From NCBI GenBank assembly GCA_964603125.1, contig CAZRUA010000008.1, positions 1 to 61,515 on the forward strand: a stretch of DNA of 61,515 nt, in the 5' to 3' direction. A program made the position numbers and the translations under genes. The notes under the pieces are model-generated. The model did not search any database and was not told the DNA's origin. It worked only from the letters and a program-made list of their open reading frames with translations. Each line of letters opens with the position of its first letter. Within the stretch, counting starts at the first letter, position 1. Source of the DNA: CAZRUA01 sp964603125. GTDB lineage: Bacteria > Bacteroidota > Bacteroidia > B-17B0 > Aurantibacillaceae. This document shows positions 34,802-43,761 of this stretch, in pieces.

Positions 34802-35785
34802 TTATTGGTTCGAGATTTTAATTAGTTTTCCTTCTGATGTGGATAGGATAAGCTCATTGTTTTTATTTGAAACAATAGAGTGAAAGTTAGCGTTAGTTTT
34901 TAAGTCAATTCTATCGAATGAATCACCATCTTTTGTGTTATATAGAATACCATTATTGCCAACAACCCACCCTGTGGTTTCTGACAAAAAGAATAAACTA
35001 TTGAAATTAATACTGTTTTTAAATTTTCTTTTAGCTCTGAAGATTTGTTTCGCTTCGTTTGTTGATGAATTATACTTATATATTTTACCATTGTAATCGC
35101 CAAACATAGCAATAGTATTGTTTATTTTTGAAACTGAAGTTAAGAATGTGTTGCCAAAATCAACAGAATGGAAAGTGTTTGCATCATCTGTTGTTTTAAA
35201 TGAGATACCATAGCCACAAGCTATATAAGTGTTATTGTCAGAGGCAAAGCCACATCGTAATTCGTTGTTAAATCTTTTAAAGTCTTCTCTTAAAATTCCA
35301 TTTTCTTCCGTAATGATTGAACCAATGTTATATTGTTTTCCAGCAAAAAAATAAATTTTATTTCCCGCTGCTTCAATGCCATATATTGTTCCTCTGTAAT
35401 ATATTACCGTGTTACTAGGTTTGACATTAAAAAACCAATTATTGCCCCCATCAATAGTTTTTTGTATCACCATATCTTCTCCGCAGCAATAGCCGACGCT
35501 ATCGTTTACGAATAGTATATCGTATAAGCTAGTGTTACTTTGGAATTGGTTTGTCCAAGTTAATCCACCATCAATTGTTTTGTATATGTAACCTGAGCTA
35601 GATTTTTCTCCTCCACAAAAAAAACCTACATTTTGATTTAGCCAAAAACTTTTGTTAATTCTTGTATTTACGGGTGTTGAAATAACTTGATATGGAATTT
35701 CCTTTGTGTCTTTTTTACATGAAGTGAAAAACGATAAACTTGTTATTGCAATTACAAGACAAAGTATTTTTTGATTTTTAATCAT
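34802..35785 (-). CDS. Ycf48/BNR-repeat lipoprotein
   Basis: The start at 35785 (MIKNQKILCLVIAITSLSFF, then TSC) gives a lipoprotein signal and lies 7 bp after the response-regulator stop; 35800 is an alternative that overlaps that gene. The mature part has at least four propeller-like repeats of the form G-x-x-C/VG-x(n)-Y/FKT-x-DGG-x-x-W (GYIYKTIDGGLTWTNQ, VIQKTIDGGNNWFF, GISFKTTDDANTF, GILYNTKDGDSFDRI). This is the Ycf48/photosystem-II-assembly-like propeller common in secreted Bacteroidota proteins. The ligand is unknown. Confidence 0.8.
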   Translation of the reverse strand: MIKNQKILCLVIAITSLSFFTSCKKDTKEIPYQVISTPVNTRINKSFWLNQNVGFFCGGEKSSSGYIYKTIDGGLTWTNQFQSNTSLYDILFVNDSVGYCCGEDMVIQKTIDGGNNWFFNVKPSNTVIYYRGTIYGIEAAGNKIYFFAGKQYNIGSIITEENGILREDFKRFNNELRCGFASDNNTYIACGYGISFKTTDDANTFHSVDFGNTFLTSVSKINNTIAMFGDYNGKIYKYNSSTNEAKQIFRAKRKFKNSINFNSLFFLSETTGWVVGNNGILYNTKDGDSFDRIDLKTNANFHSIVSNKNNELILSTSEGKLIKISNQ

Positions 35786-35792
35786 GCGGAAA

Positions 35793-36437
35793 TTATTCAA
35801 TTATTTTCCTGTCAAAAGCATATTTAATTAAACCAATTACAGATTTAGTTTGTGTCTTTCTAAATATGTTTTTCCGATGTGTTTCAACAGTTCGTTCGCT
35901 AATAAAAAGTTTTTCAGCAATCTCTGCATTGCTCATTTCTTTTGATATTAGCTGAACAATTTCTATTTCACGTGCAGTTAAATTAACTTCTGTAGTTTCG
36001 GTAGTTTTGTTTTGCGGCACAACAGCTTTCATCATTTCAGCGCTAACTTCATCACTGAAAAACATTCCACCATTGTATACTTTTTTAATCGCATTAACTA
36101 ATTCATCTTTTCCCGTATTTTTTAAAATATAGCCATCAACACCAGCTTGTAACATTTCTGAAATCATGCTGCGCTCGCTAAACATGCTTAAAGTAATAAC
36201 TTTTAAATCGGGAAATTTCTTCTTTGCTTCTTTACAAAGCTCAATCCCATTCATTTCAGGCATACTAATATCTGTAAGTAGAAGGGAGGGTTGGCAATTT
36301 TGTAATTTTTCGAGTGCAATTTTACCATTATTCGATTCGTCAATAATAGATATTCCATCTACACCCGAAAGCAAAGATTTCAACCCATCAATTAGCATTT
36401 GGTGATCATCAACAATATGTACAGTAATATTCGACAT
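35793..36437 (-). CDS. LuxR/NarL-type response regulator
   Basis: 214 residues. The receiver domain (1-120) has the acidic pair DD at 10-11, the phospho-acceptor D56 in LLTDISMPEMNG, T/S about residue 84 (TLSMFSE) and K106 in LKNTG. A linker leads to a LuxR HTH at about 150-205 (LTAREIEIVQLISKEMSNAE, ERTVETHRKNIF). No histidine kinase is adjacent, so it is an orphan regulator here. It is followed 7 bp later by the Ycf48-like lipoprotein gene, probably on the same transcript. Confidence 0.95.
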   Translation of the reverse strand: MSNITVHIVDDHQMLIDGLKSLLSGVDGISIIDESNNGKIALEKLQNCQPSLLLTDISMPEMNGIELCKEAKKKFPDLKVITLSMFSERSMISEMLQAGVDGYILKNTGKDELVNAIKKVYNGGMFFSDEVSAEMMKAVVPQNKTTETTEVNLTAREIEIVQLISKEMSNAEIAEKLFISERTVETHRKNIFRKTQTKSVIGLIKYAFDRKIIE

Positions 36438-36442
36438 CTATG

Positions 36443-36472
36443 CAAAAATAGAATAATTTAGCTTATCTCAAG
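36443..36472 (-). promoter_or_regulatory. Promoter of the response-regulator gene
   Basis: Minus-strand CTTG (36469-36472), 18 bp, TATTTTTG (36443-36450) fits the Bacteroidota consensus with one change in the -33 box. It lies in the 37-bp gap after the amidase gene. Confidence 0.4.
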
Positions 36473-36474
36473 TC

Positions 36475-37761
36475 TTATTTTTGCAATAACTGATGAATAG
36501 CATCAAAATAGCATTTGGCTACCTGATAGACCCTTTTATTGGTTCTAACTCCTTCAAATACTTCATCTGATTTACTCAAAATTACGAACTCATCTTTGTT
36601 GTCTTGATACAAACATTCACCATAAACCAATGGCGAATTAATATTTTTGCATAGTGCTAAGCCTCTGCAATAAACACCTTCCGTTGCAGTTGTTTTACAA
36701 GCTTTCGAAAAATAATCTGCTTCAATAGGCCAAGCCATAGGAACTTTTAATTGTTCTTGAAATGTTTCTGCAACCCTACCTGCAAGTCTTTCGGAGGTAG
36801 ATAAATCCTCTGTAAGTAATAAACGGAGTAAATTAATCTTATTTTCAATTTTGTTGAAGTCATTTTCCGTAAATGCTCCTGGTATAAAGCACATGCTGTA
36901 GTTTTTACTGCTAGGTCTTACCCATGGAACGTTTTTTTCATCAACATTGTAATGAATAATTATGGATAGGTCGGGTTTGAATAAGTTGATTTGTTTTGCC
37001 CTTTGGTTTAATTCATAATCTTTGAAAAACTCCCAAAATAATTTTTTTCGATCCATTTTCAAGAATTTTGAGTGCTGTGCGATGCTAATTTTTTTGATTA
37101 TTTTTAAGCTATCAAGCACTTTTTTTCTGCGTTGCAAAAACCATTCTTCGTAAGAAATGCCAAATGAAGAATTTTCAATTTTTGATCGAGTCATAAACAC
37201 ATCTGCGCCTTCTTTTTCTAACATATTTTTTAGAATACTAGCAGTTTTAAAAGTTAAAATACCTTCGGCAATATTCACGGAATCTTCTTGCAAATCAGGA
37301 ACTGAATCTTTACAGAAATGGATATACTTTTGCTCAATACGCGCGGAGTTCATATTATATGATATATGACCGGCATCGATAGCTACTTTCACGCCTTTTA
37401 GTTTTGTTGCATTAAAAGGTTTGTATTCCTTCTTATTTGCTTGTGATATTTGCTTGTTTGTAAATCGATTAACTCCTTTTAATTTAATTATTTTGACGAA
37501 AGAATCCATGTTAGTGGATTTAACCAAGTTGTTAAACACCTTTATTTCATCCCAGTAAATAATATATTCTGTTACCGCTGAATTATTTTTAAGTTCAACA
37601 CCTTTATTTGTGAAACTTATTTTATTCGTAATACTATTATTAAAATTTAGATAGCTATCGAAACGTTTTTTGTAGAAATCTATATTAACAGAAGTTTGCG
37701 AATAAGATGTTGTAACAAACACTAACAAAAAGATGATTATATTTGAATAAATGTTTCGCAT
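36475..37761 (-). CDS. N-acetylmuramoyl-L-alanine amidase-like (amidase_3) secreted protein
   Basis: 428 residues. A signal peptide (1-21, ends TSYSQ) precedes a region of about 100 residues without recognised motifs and then an amidase_3-like core. It has VKVAIDAGHISY (first Zn His), EGILTFKTASILKNMLEKEG (Zn Glu and helix), DVFMTRSK, LSIIIHYNVDE (second Zn His) and NSPLVYGECLYQDN (catalytic Glu). The usual H-G-G after DAG is replaced by HISY. Peptidoglycan hydrolysis is expected in the periplasm, but the insertions and length exceed typical amidases, so a modified substrate is possible. Its start lies 17 bp from the divergent arfB start. Confidence 0.8.
   Translation of the reverse strand: MRNIYSNIIIFLLVFVTTSYSQTSVNIDFYKKRFDSYLNFNNSITNKISFTNKGVELKNNSAVTEYIIYWDEIKVFNNLVKSTNMDSFVKIIKLKGVNRFTNKQISQANKKEYKPFNATKLKGVKVAIDAGHISYNMNSARIEQKYIHFCKDSVPDLQEDSVNIAEGILTFKTASILKNMLEKEGADVFMTRSKIENSSFGISYEEWFLQRRKKVLDSLKIIKKISIAQHSKFLKMDRKKLFWEFFKDYELNQRAKQINLFKPDLSIIIHYNVDEKNVPWVRPSSKNYSMCFIPGAFTENDFNKIENKINLLRLLLTEDLSTSERLAGRVAETFQEQLKVPMAWPIEADYFSKACKTTATEGVYCRGLALCKNINSPLVYGECLYQDNKDEFVILSKSDEVFEGVRTNKRVYQVAKCYFDAIHQLLQK
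37738..37745 (+). promoter_or_regulatory. -7 element for arfB inside the amidase signal-peptide codons
   Basis: TATATTTG fits TAnnTTTG, 33 bp before the arfB ATG. The -33 box is not obvious. If used, the arfB promoter overlaps the start of the divergent amidase gene. Confidence 0.35.
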
Positions 37762-37778
37762 AGATTAAAAGTAAAATT

Positions 37779-38192
37779 ATGACAATTGCAGTTTTAAAAT
37801 CATTAGGTTTAGAAAAAGAAATGAAATTTAAAACCTCCCGTAGTAGTGGCAAAGGGGGGCAAAATGTTAATAAAGTGGAAACGCGAGTAGAACTATTTTT
37901 TGATGTAAATTCTTCTCAAGTTTTAGATGAGGAAACCAAGATTTTAATTGGTAAAAAATGCAAAAATAAAATATCAGAGAGTGGTGAATTACATTTAGCA
38001 GAGGAGAGCGAGCGTTCTCAATTAAAAAACAAGGAGTTAATAATTAAGAAGTTTTATGAGCTTGTGGCAAAGGCCTTGGTTAAGCCCAAAACAAGAAAGC
38101 CCACTAAAGTAAGTAAAGCGGTTAAAGAAAAACGATTGAAGGAAAAGAAATGGAGAAGTGAAATTAAATCGAATAGAAGAACTATTGATTAG
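37779..38192 (+). CDS. arfB: Alternative ribosome-rescue peptidyl-tRNA hydrolase (ArfB-like)
   Basis: 137 residues. SSGKGGQNVNKVETRVEL (about 25-42) is the class I release-factor GGQ loop, and the protein lacks the stop-codon-recognition domains. The C-terminus is strongly basic (KPTKVSKAVKEKRLKEKKWR), as needed to enter the mRNA channel of stalled 70S ribosomes. It hydrolyses peptidyl-tRNA on non-stop complexes. The 3' end overlaps the convergent wcaF-like gene by 4 bp. Confidence 0.93.
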   Translation: MTIAVLKSLGLEKEMKFKTSRSSGKGGQNVNKVETRVELFFDVNSSQVLDEETKILIGKKCKNKISESGELHLAEESERSQLKNKELIIKKFYELVAKALVKPKTRKPTKVSKAVKEKRLKEKKWRSEIKSNRRTID

Positions 38193-38734
38193 GATCTAGG
38201 TTTCACTTTTTCGGCAGGATTGCCTTTGTAGATATAATTGGCTTCAATATTTTTTGATGCAACTGAGCCCACTGTTAAAACTGCATGTTCGCCAATTTCA
38301 ACATTCTGTGTTACTATTGTTTTTGCGCCAAGCCACGCGCCATCATTTATTTTTATTGGAGCAATAATTAAATCAAATGTTGATTTTTTATAGTCATGAT
38401 TTCCTGTAAGTAACAAAGCTCCTTGTGAAATACATACGTTTTTACCGATAATTATATTATCTAAATTATCAATCCACACTTGTTCACCAATCCAAGTATA
38501 ATCACCAATTTCGAGGCGCCACGGATACTTAACGTTTACATAAGGTTTAATAACAGCTCCTTTGCCTATTTTGGCTCCAAATATTTTTAACCAAAATATT
38601 TTTATTTTACTTATTGGGAAAGCTGAATTTAAAAAGGTGGCATTGATGCAATACCATAAAAAACGAACGAATGCATTTTTACCAGGTTTATACCATTTAT
38701 TGTTAAATGTATTTAGCTGCGGCGAATTAGTCAT
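38189..38734 (-). CDS. WcaF-like acetyltransferase, hexapeptide type
   Basis: 181 residues. Left-handed beta-helix repeats ([IV]-G-x-x-x-x) run from about residue 50 to 170: IGKGAVIKPYVNV, IGDYTWIGEQVWI, IGKNVCISQGALL, AWLGAKTIVTQNVEIGEHAV. H112 in TGNHDY is the usual catalytic-site His of these acetyl-CoA transferases. The family start (W-Y-x-P-G) matches colanic-acid WcaF. It is the last gene of the polysaccharide operon and overlaps the preceding glycosyltransferase by 8 bp. Confidence 0.9.
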   Translation of the reverse strand: MTNSPQLNTFNNKWYKPGKNAFVRFLWYCINATFLNSAFPISKIKIFWLKIFGAKIGKGAVIKPYVNVKYPWRLEIGDYTWIGEQVWIDNLDNIIIGKNVCISQGALLLTGNHDYKKSTFDLIIAPIKINDGAWLGAKTIVTQNVEIGEHAVLTVGSVASKNIEANYIYKGNPAEKVKPRS

Positions 38735-39875
38735 GAAAGAGATCTAAATTATCATTAATAGTTTTTGTATCATTATATAAAATACAAGCTTTGTTGTAAA
38801 CAGCTTTTGACCAAGTAGTGAATTCTTCTTGATTCATTTTTGCGGCTGTTTCAACAGCGTTGATAAATCCAAATTCATCTTTTAGGGCTATGTCCCAACC
38901 TAGCTTTTCTGGGAGTAAATTTCTCCAAGGCGTCTGGTCAGAAAGTATAACAGGACAAAATGCTGTGAAAGATTCTATAACAGCATGGCCAAAGTTTTCG
39001 CTATAAGAAGGTAAAAATAGGAAATGTTGGTCTTTTAAAATCGAAGCTATTTGTGAATTTGGGATTGGGCCAAGTTGCTCTATTTTAATGTTATTTTTTT
39101 TGTTGAGTTCGTTAATTTTGTTTTTGCAGTGTAACCAGTAATTTTCTTGCTCAATTGGGCCAATTAATCGTAAATTAATGTGGTATTGCGAATCAACTTT
39201 CTCTATAGTGTTTAAAACCTGCTCTAAGTTCTTATTTACTGCAATTCTTGATAGAAAAAAAAGATTAACATGGTTTTCACTTTTCACTTTTTCATAGAAA
39301 GTAATTTCTTTTTTTGGTAATAAATTTTGGGCAATTTTTATTTTCGCATTTTTTCCAAATACATTTTCAATTTCATATTTTTCTTTTTCAGCGGAGGCAT
39401 GCCAGGTAACATTTTTAAACAAGCCTATAATTTTAGAGCCAGTTATAAATACTTTCTTTTTTAAAGGTTTTATGGATAATGCGCCAAGACCAAGCATTCC
39501 TCTTGGAGCTAAAACGATTTTTTTATTGAGGTTTTTTGCAAATTGTAATGGGTAAATTGTAAAGAATTTTGAGAATAAACTATTTAGATAAATAGTGTTA
39601 CTACTTTCTTCTATTTTGGTTTTTATAAATTGTTTTGTGAGTTGATCATTTGATACGTAATAGACTCTATGGTATTCATCAATTTCGTTCCATTGATTGG
39701 ATTTTATATTTGAGTAAGCTTTGGTCTCGCCAAAATCTGTATCACGGGTTATTATCGAGAAATAGTATTTATCCTTTAGTTGGTCAATCATGTTCGCACA
39801 TGAGCGAATTGGCCCCCCTGCTTTATAACCTGGTAAATACCAGTCTATGAATATTGTAATTTCTTTAGGCTTCAA
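38727..39875 (-). CDS. Glycosyltransferase family 4
   Basis: 382 residues with the GT-B fold. The N-terminal acceptor domain has WYLPGYKAGGPIRSCANMI (12-30) and the C-terminal nucleotide-sugar domain has HFLFLPSYSENFGHAVIESF (about 310-330) with the E-x7-E motif of retaining GT4 enzymes. It transfers an unknown sugar to the lipid-linked repeat unit at the cytoplasmic face. It overlaps asnB upstream by 11 bp and the wcaF-like gene downstream by 8 bp. Confidence 0.9.
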   Translation of the reverse strand: MKPKEITIFIDWYLPGYKAGGPIRSCANMIDQLKDKYYFSIITRDTDFGETKAYSNIKSNQWNEIDEYHRVYYVSNDQLTKQFIKTKIEESSNTIYLNSLFSKFFTIYPLQFAKNLNKKIVLAPRGMLGLGALSIKPLKKKVFITGSKIIGLFKNVTWHASAEKEKYEIENVFGKNAKIKIAQNLLPKKEITFYEKVKSENHVNLFFLSRIAVNKNLEQVLNTIEKVDSQYHINLRLIGPIEQENYWLHCKNKINELNKKNNIKIEQLGPIPNSQIASILKDQHFLFLPSYSENFGHAVIESFTAFCPVILSDQTPWRNLLPEKLGWDIALKDEFGFINAVETAAKMNQEEFTTWSKAVYNKACILYNDTKTINDNLDLFHD

Positions 39876-41763
39876 TGTTATTTTTATCTAACCAGTTTTC
39901 TAAAACTATCAATAGCCAAACACGACTAAAATTAATTTTCGGATCGTTGTTTATAAACCTATTCCAAATAGCAAGTACACCAGATTTATTAAATGACTCA
40001 CGATTTGATAATGAATTTATTTTAGCCTCACAAAATGATTTTAATTCATTCTTCATCCAATGTTCCCATGGAAATACAAAACCCATTTTGGGTCTATCTA
40101 TGATTTCACGTGGAAGTAAATCACCTAAGGCATCAACAAATAATTTTTTAGGTTGATGTGGATATTTATGTGCGTCATTAATACCAAGTGAATATTCAAC
40201 TAATTTATAATCCAAGAAAGGTTCTCTCACTTCCAGTGCGTTAGCCATGCTCATCTGATCAGTATCACGTAAAAGTACATTTTGTAAATAAGTACTTATT
40301 TCTGCTAATGAAACCTTGGTTAATTGGTAATTTGTTTTTGTAAAGGCTTGTAAGCGAACTGTTTTATAAACAGAATTGAATGGTAGAGAAGTTAAATTTG
40401 TTAACGATAAAATTTGATTATCAGTTAAAACTCTTCTAGAGATAGGGTAGGAGTAATCGAAATTTACAATAGGACTAGAAAGAACATCGGCAATTTTATC
40501 ACCTGCAATCGTTTTGTTTTTTGAGCGATAAATTTCAGCGCCTATTTTACGAAACATTCGTGGAGTGTAGTTTAAATACCATTTTTTATCAAGCTCTAAA
40601 CTTCGTTTAAAAATATCATAACCTGCAAATAACTCATCACCACCTATTCCACTTAATGCCATCGTTATACCAGCTTCTTTAGTGGCTTTAGAAACAATGT
40701 ATGTGTTTGGCCCATCGCCACTAGGACTGTCCATTGCATCTAATGCATTGGGCAATTCGTTTAGAAAATCAAATGCATTTAATTTTATTTCGTGGTGATT
40801 TGTATTAAATTTTTTAGAAATTAATTTAGCATATTCTGCCTCACTGTATTCACTTTCACCAAATGTAACAGAGAAAGTTTCTATTTTGTTTTCCGAAACA
40901 TTTGCCATTGCTGCTACAACCGCACTACTATCTATTCCTCCCGAAAGAAAAGCTCCAAATGGAACGTCGGCAATTAGTCTTCTTTCTACAGATTTAAAGA
41001 ATAACTCTTTTATGTTTTTTTCTATTTCAACCTTTGATTGTTTTTCTCCGCTATAATTAATATTTTTTTGCAGATCCCAATATGAGTAGGTGTCTATCTC
41101 ATTATTTTTAACTTTTAGATAATGACCAGGCATTAGCACTTTTACATCTTCTAAAATTGTTTCGGGAGCATGAACAGTTTGGTAGCGTAAATAATCCGCT
41201 ATAGCACTTTTATTTAATTTTCTCGGAATTACATTTGAAGCTAATAATGATCTTATTTCCGAAGCAAATAAAATATGATTGTTTTTATTGTAATAGTATA
41301 GAGGTTTAACACCAAGTCTATCTCGAGCAATAATAGTTTCTTTTGTTTCTTTATCAAAAATGGAAAAGGCATACATGCCATTAAATCTATCCAAGCAATT
41401 GGCGCCCCATCTTATGTATGCAGCCAAAACAACTTCAGTGTCAGTATTTGTTACAAATACATATGGCTTAGCATTTGTACCTTGTTCTATACGCTGCAGT
41501 TCAAATTTTAAATCGAGGTAATTATATAATTCACCATTAAAAACAATTATATATCTTTTATCGTTACTAAACATGGGCTGAGTGCCAGCCTCGCTTAGGT
41601 CAATTATTGAAAGGCGTCTATGGCCAAAGCTAAATCCATCTTCACTATATGCTCCTTCGGCATTAGGGCCGCGATGAGCCATTGCATCATTCATTTTTTT
41701 TGTGATTGGCGCAAGCTCTGTTTTGTTGTAAATAGGAGAAATTACTCCGTTAATTCCGCACAT
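39865..41763 (-). CDS. asnB: Asparagine synthase (glutamine-hydrolysing)-like amidotransferase
   Basis: 632 residues. Met-Cys2-Gly at the start exposes the Cys nucleophile of the Ntn glutaminase domain (1-200: HRRLSIIDLS, NGELYNY). The synthetase domain follows with PP-loop SGGIDSSAVVA (about 270-280) and GIGGDELFAGY. In polysaccharide clusters these enzymes often amidate a sugar carboxylate or another glycan acid rather than making free Asn; which applies here is not decidable. Its start shares one base with the stop of the upstream SDR gene. Confidence 0.9.
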   Translation of the reverse strand: MCGINGVISPIYNKTELAPITKKMNDAMAHRGPNAEGAYSEDGFSFGHRRLSIIDLSEAGTQPMFSNDKRYIIVFNGELYNYLDLKFELQRIEQGTNAKPYVFVTNTDTEVVLAAYIRWGANCLDRFNGMYAFSIFDKETKETIIARDRLGVKPLYYYNKNNHILFASEIRSLLASNVIPRKLNKSAIADYLRYQTVHAPETILEDVKVLMPGHYLKVKNNEIDTYSYWDLQKNINYSGEKQSKVEIEKNIKELFFKSVERRLIADVPFGAFLSGGIDSSAVVAAMANVSENKIETFSVTFGESEYSEAEYAKLISKKFNTNHHEIKLNAFDFLNELPNALDAMDSPSGDGPNTYIVSKATKEAGITMALSGIGGDELFAGYDIFKRSLELDKKWYLNYTPRMFRKIGAEIYRSKNKTIAGDKIADVLSSPIVNFDYSYPISRRVLTDNQILSLTNLTSLPFNSVYKTVRLQAFTKTNYQLTKVSLAEISTYLQNVLLRDTDQMSMANALEVREPFLDYKLVEYSLGINDAHKYPHQPKKLFVDALGDLLPREIIDRPKMGFVFPWEHWMKNELKSFCEAKINSLSNRESFNKSGVLAIWNRFINNDPKINFSRVWLLIVLENWLDKNNIEA

Positions 41764-42713
41764 TATAGCCCTATTGATTTAATAAAATTACTATCGTTTA
41801 TCATTCGTGTAATACCTTCTTCAATTGGTATTAATTCACGATTTAGGATTTCCAACATTTTTGTATTGTCGGGTTGCCTTCTTGTCATATCACCTTCTTT
41901 TAAAGGAGGTAAATGAATTATGTTTGATTTTGATTTTGTGAGTGAAATAATAATTTGAGCCAATTCAAGTACTGTGCAAAGTTTGTTGTTTCCAATATTG
42001 ATAACATCATTTATTATTTTGTTTTCATAGAAGCATTTTAAGCAGGTGTCAACTGTGTCGTCAACATAAGTAAATGTTCTTGTTTGCGAGCCATCTCCAT
42101 ATATAGTTATATCTTGATTTTTTAATGCAGAGGCCAAGAATTTAGCAACCACAAAATCTGTGCTCTGACTTGGACCATATGTATTAAAGAATCTAAATAT
42201 TGTATAGTTAAGGCCGTATTCTTGGTTATAAGATTTGCAAAAACTTTCTCCTACATTTTTTACAATGGCGTATGGAACTCTTGAGTTTAAAGGTGTAGTG
42301 TGTTCATTTTGAGGTAATGAAACAGGTTCTCCATAAACTTCGGATGATGAAGAAAAGAAAACTCGTTTAGTGGAGATGTTTTTTGCTAAGTTCAGAATAT
42401 TCTTAATTCCTTCAATATCATTCAAAACTTTGATTGGATTTTCCTGAGTTCTTAAAACACCAACAACAGCGGCAAAGTGGAAAATGTAATCGAATTTATA
42501 AGTAAATATAATTTCTGAAATGTCTTTATAGTTGTTTACATCACATTTAATAAATGTCCATCTGTCCTTGTTATTGTTTGGTAATTTTGATAAGAATCCA
42601 GTTGAAAGATCATCAACAATTACAATAAAATTGTTTTCATCCTCAATCAATTTATGAATTAGGGCGCTGCCGACGTTTCCAGCACCTCCGGTGACTAAAA
42701 TTTTAGTTTGCAT
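41763..42713 (-). CDS. NAD-dependent epimerase/dehydratase (extended SDR)
   Basis: 316 residues. TGGAGNVGSALIHKL (8-22) is the Rossmann TGGxGxxG, D33/D34 bind the NAD ribose, SSSSEVYGEP is the catalytic Ser region and PYAIVKN holds the Y-x-x-x-K pair. These features match UDP-glucose 4-epimerase-like or UDP-xylose/arabinose-type sugar-nucleotide enzymes. Its exact product is unknown. Overlaps of 11 bp upstream and 1 bp downstream tie it to the operon. Confidence 0.92.
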   Translation of the reverse strand: MQTKILVTGGAGNVGSALIHKLIEDENNFIVIVDDLSTGFLSKLPNNNKDRWTFIKCDVNNYKDISEIIFTYKFDYIFHFAAVVGVLRTQENPIKVLNDIEGIKNILNLAKNISTKRVFFSSSSEVYGEPVSLPQNEHTTPLNSRVPYAIVKNVGESFCKSYNQEYGLNYTIFRFFNTYGPSQSTDFVVAKFLASALKNQDITIYGDGSQTRTFTYVDDTVDTCLKCFYENKIINDVINIGNNKLCTVLELAQIIISLTKSKSNIIHLPPLKEGDMTRRQPDNTKMLEILNRELIPIEEGITRMINDSNFIKSIGL

Positions 42714-43761
42714 TTTTTAGTATCTTAGAAATTGTATTTGTCCACATTTCAGTTGTAATAGTTTGTCCTTTTTTATGGCTCAATTCGCACATTGAAATTA
42801 ATTCAGCATTGGATAAACTATTTATTTTGCTCAACATTTTTTTTAATTCGATCACATTTTCTTTTTTGAAAATATAACCGTTATGATTCGGTTCTATAAA
42901 GTGACTTGCTGCACCAACAGCGTCTGAGCAAATTAGAGGATATCCTGCGCAAGCAAATTCTTGCACGGTTACTGCCCAGGGCTCAAACCTTGATGGTAAA
43001 ATAAATACACCTGTTTTTGAAATGAATTCGGTTAAATTTTCGGGTTGAACAAATCCAAAATGTTTTATTTTCGGATGCTCAGAGGGTTCTAATGTTCCTG
43101 TTCCTAAACACCACAACTCCCAATCATTAGGAGTTTCATTTTGCCAATCAATAAATGCTTGCCATAATTCAGGTAATCCTTTAAAATCATAGTATCTACC
43201 AATATAAAGAAATCTTTTCGGGAATTTTTCTTTTTTTGCGGGGATAGTCTTTTCATAAATTGAATTGAAAAGCTTTATATCAGCACAATAAAACCCTGTG
43301 AAAATTTTGTCAGATTTGAAACCAAGCTTTTCTGCGTATGTTTTTTGTATTTGGCCAGGCACCCAAGCATACGTGAAATTACGTTTTAATGTAAAGGGAC
43401 TAATTAATCGTAGAATGTTTTGTTTTAGATCACCTCTCCAATGTGTATCAATAGTGAGTACAGTTGGTATTTTTGATTTATACAATGAGCAAATTTTTAA
43501 GTACTCTTTGTCTATCCATCCACTGCAAATTATTATGCTAGGATTAATTTGTTGAACTAGGTTTTTGAGATTTTCGAAATTGTAGTCTTTTCGTTCGTAA
43601 AAATGTATTTGGGTTTTTGTTTCAAACTCAAATGGAGCTTCATTGTTTACAGGGAATCTAATAACATGTACCTCCTTAGTTTTTTTTATAAGACTTTCCA
43701 TACAGGCAAGTGTATAGGCTCCTAGTTCAGTATATAAGAATAAAATTTTAGCCGACTGCAT
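42703..43761 (-). CDS. Glycosyltransferase, GT4-like
   Basis: 352 residues. The C-terminal half has the GT-B donor domain: RFLYIGRYYDFKGLPELWQA (about 190-209) and FILPSRFEPWAVTVQEFACA (about 254-273) with the E-x7-E type acidic pair. The N-terminal half includes WRGDLKQNILR and an acceptor-side His. The transferred sugar is unknown. It overlaps its neighbours by 11 and 14 bp. Confidence 0.88.
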   Translation of the reverse strand: MQSAKILFLYTELGAYTLACMESLIKKTKEVHVIRFPVNNEAPFEFETKTQIHFYERKDYNFENLKNLVQQINPSIIICSGWIDKEYLKICSLYKSKIPTVLTIDTHWRGDLKQNILRLISPFTLKRNFTYAWVPGQIQKTYAEKLGFKSDKIFTGFYCADIKLFNSIYEKTIPAKKEKFPKRFLYIGRYYDFKGLPELWQAFIDWQNETPNDWELWCLGTGTLEPSEHPKIKHFGFVQPENLTEFISKTGVFILPSRFEPWAVTVQEFACAGYPLICSDAVGAASHFIEPNHNGYIFKKENVIELKKMLSKINSLSNAELISMCELSHKKGQTITTEMWTNTISKILKNAN

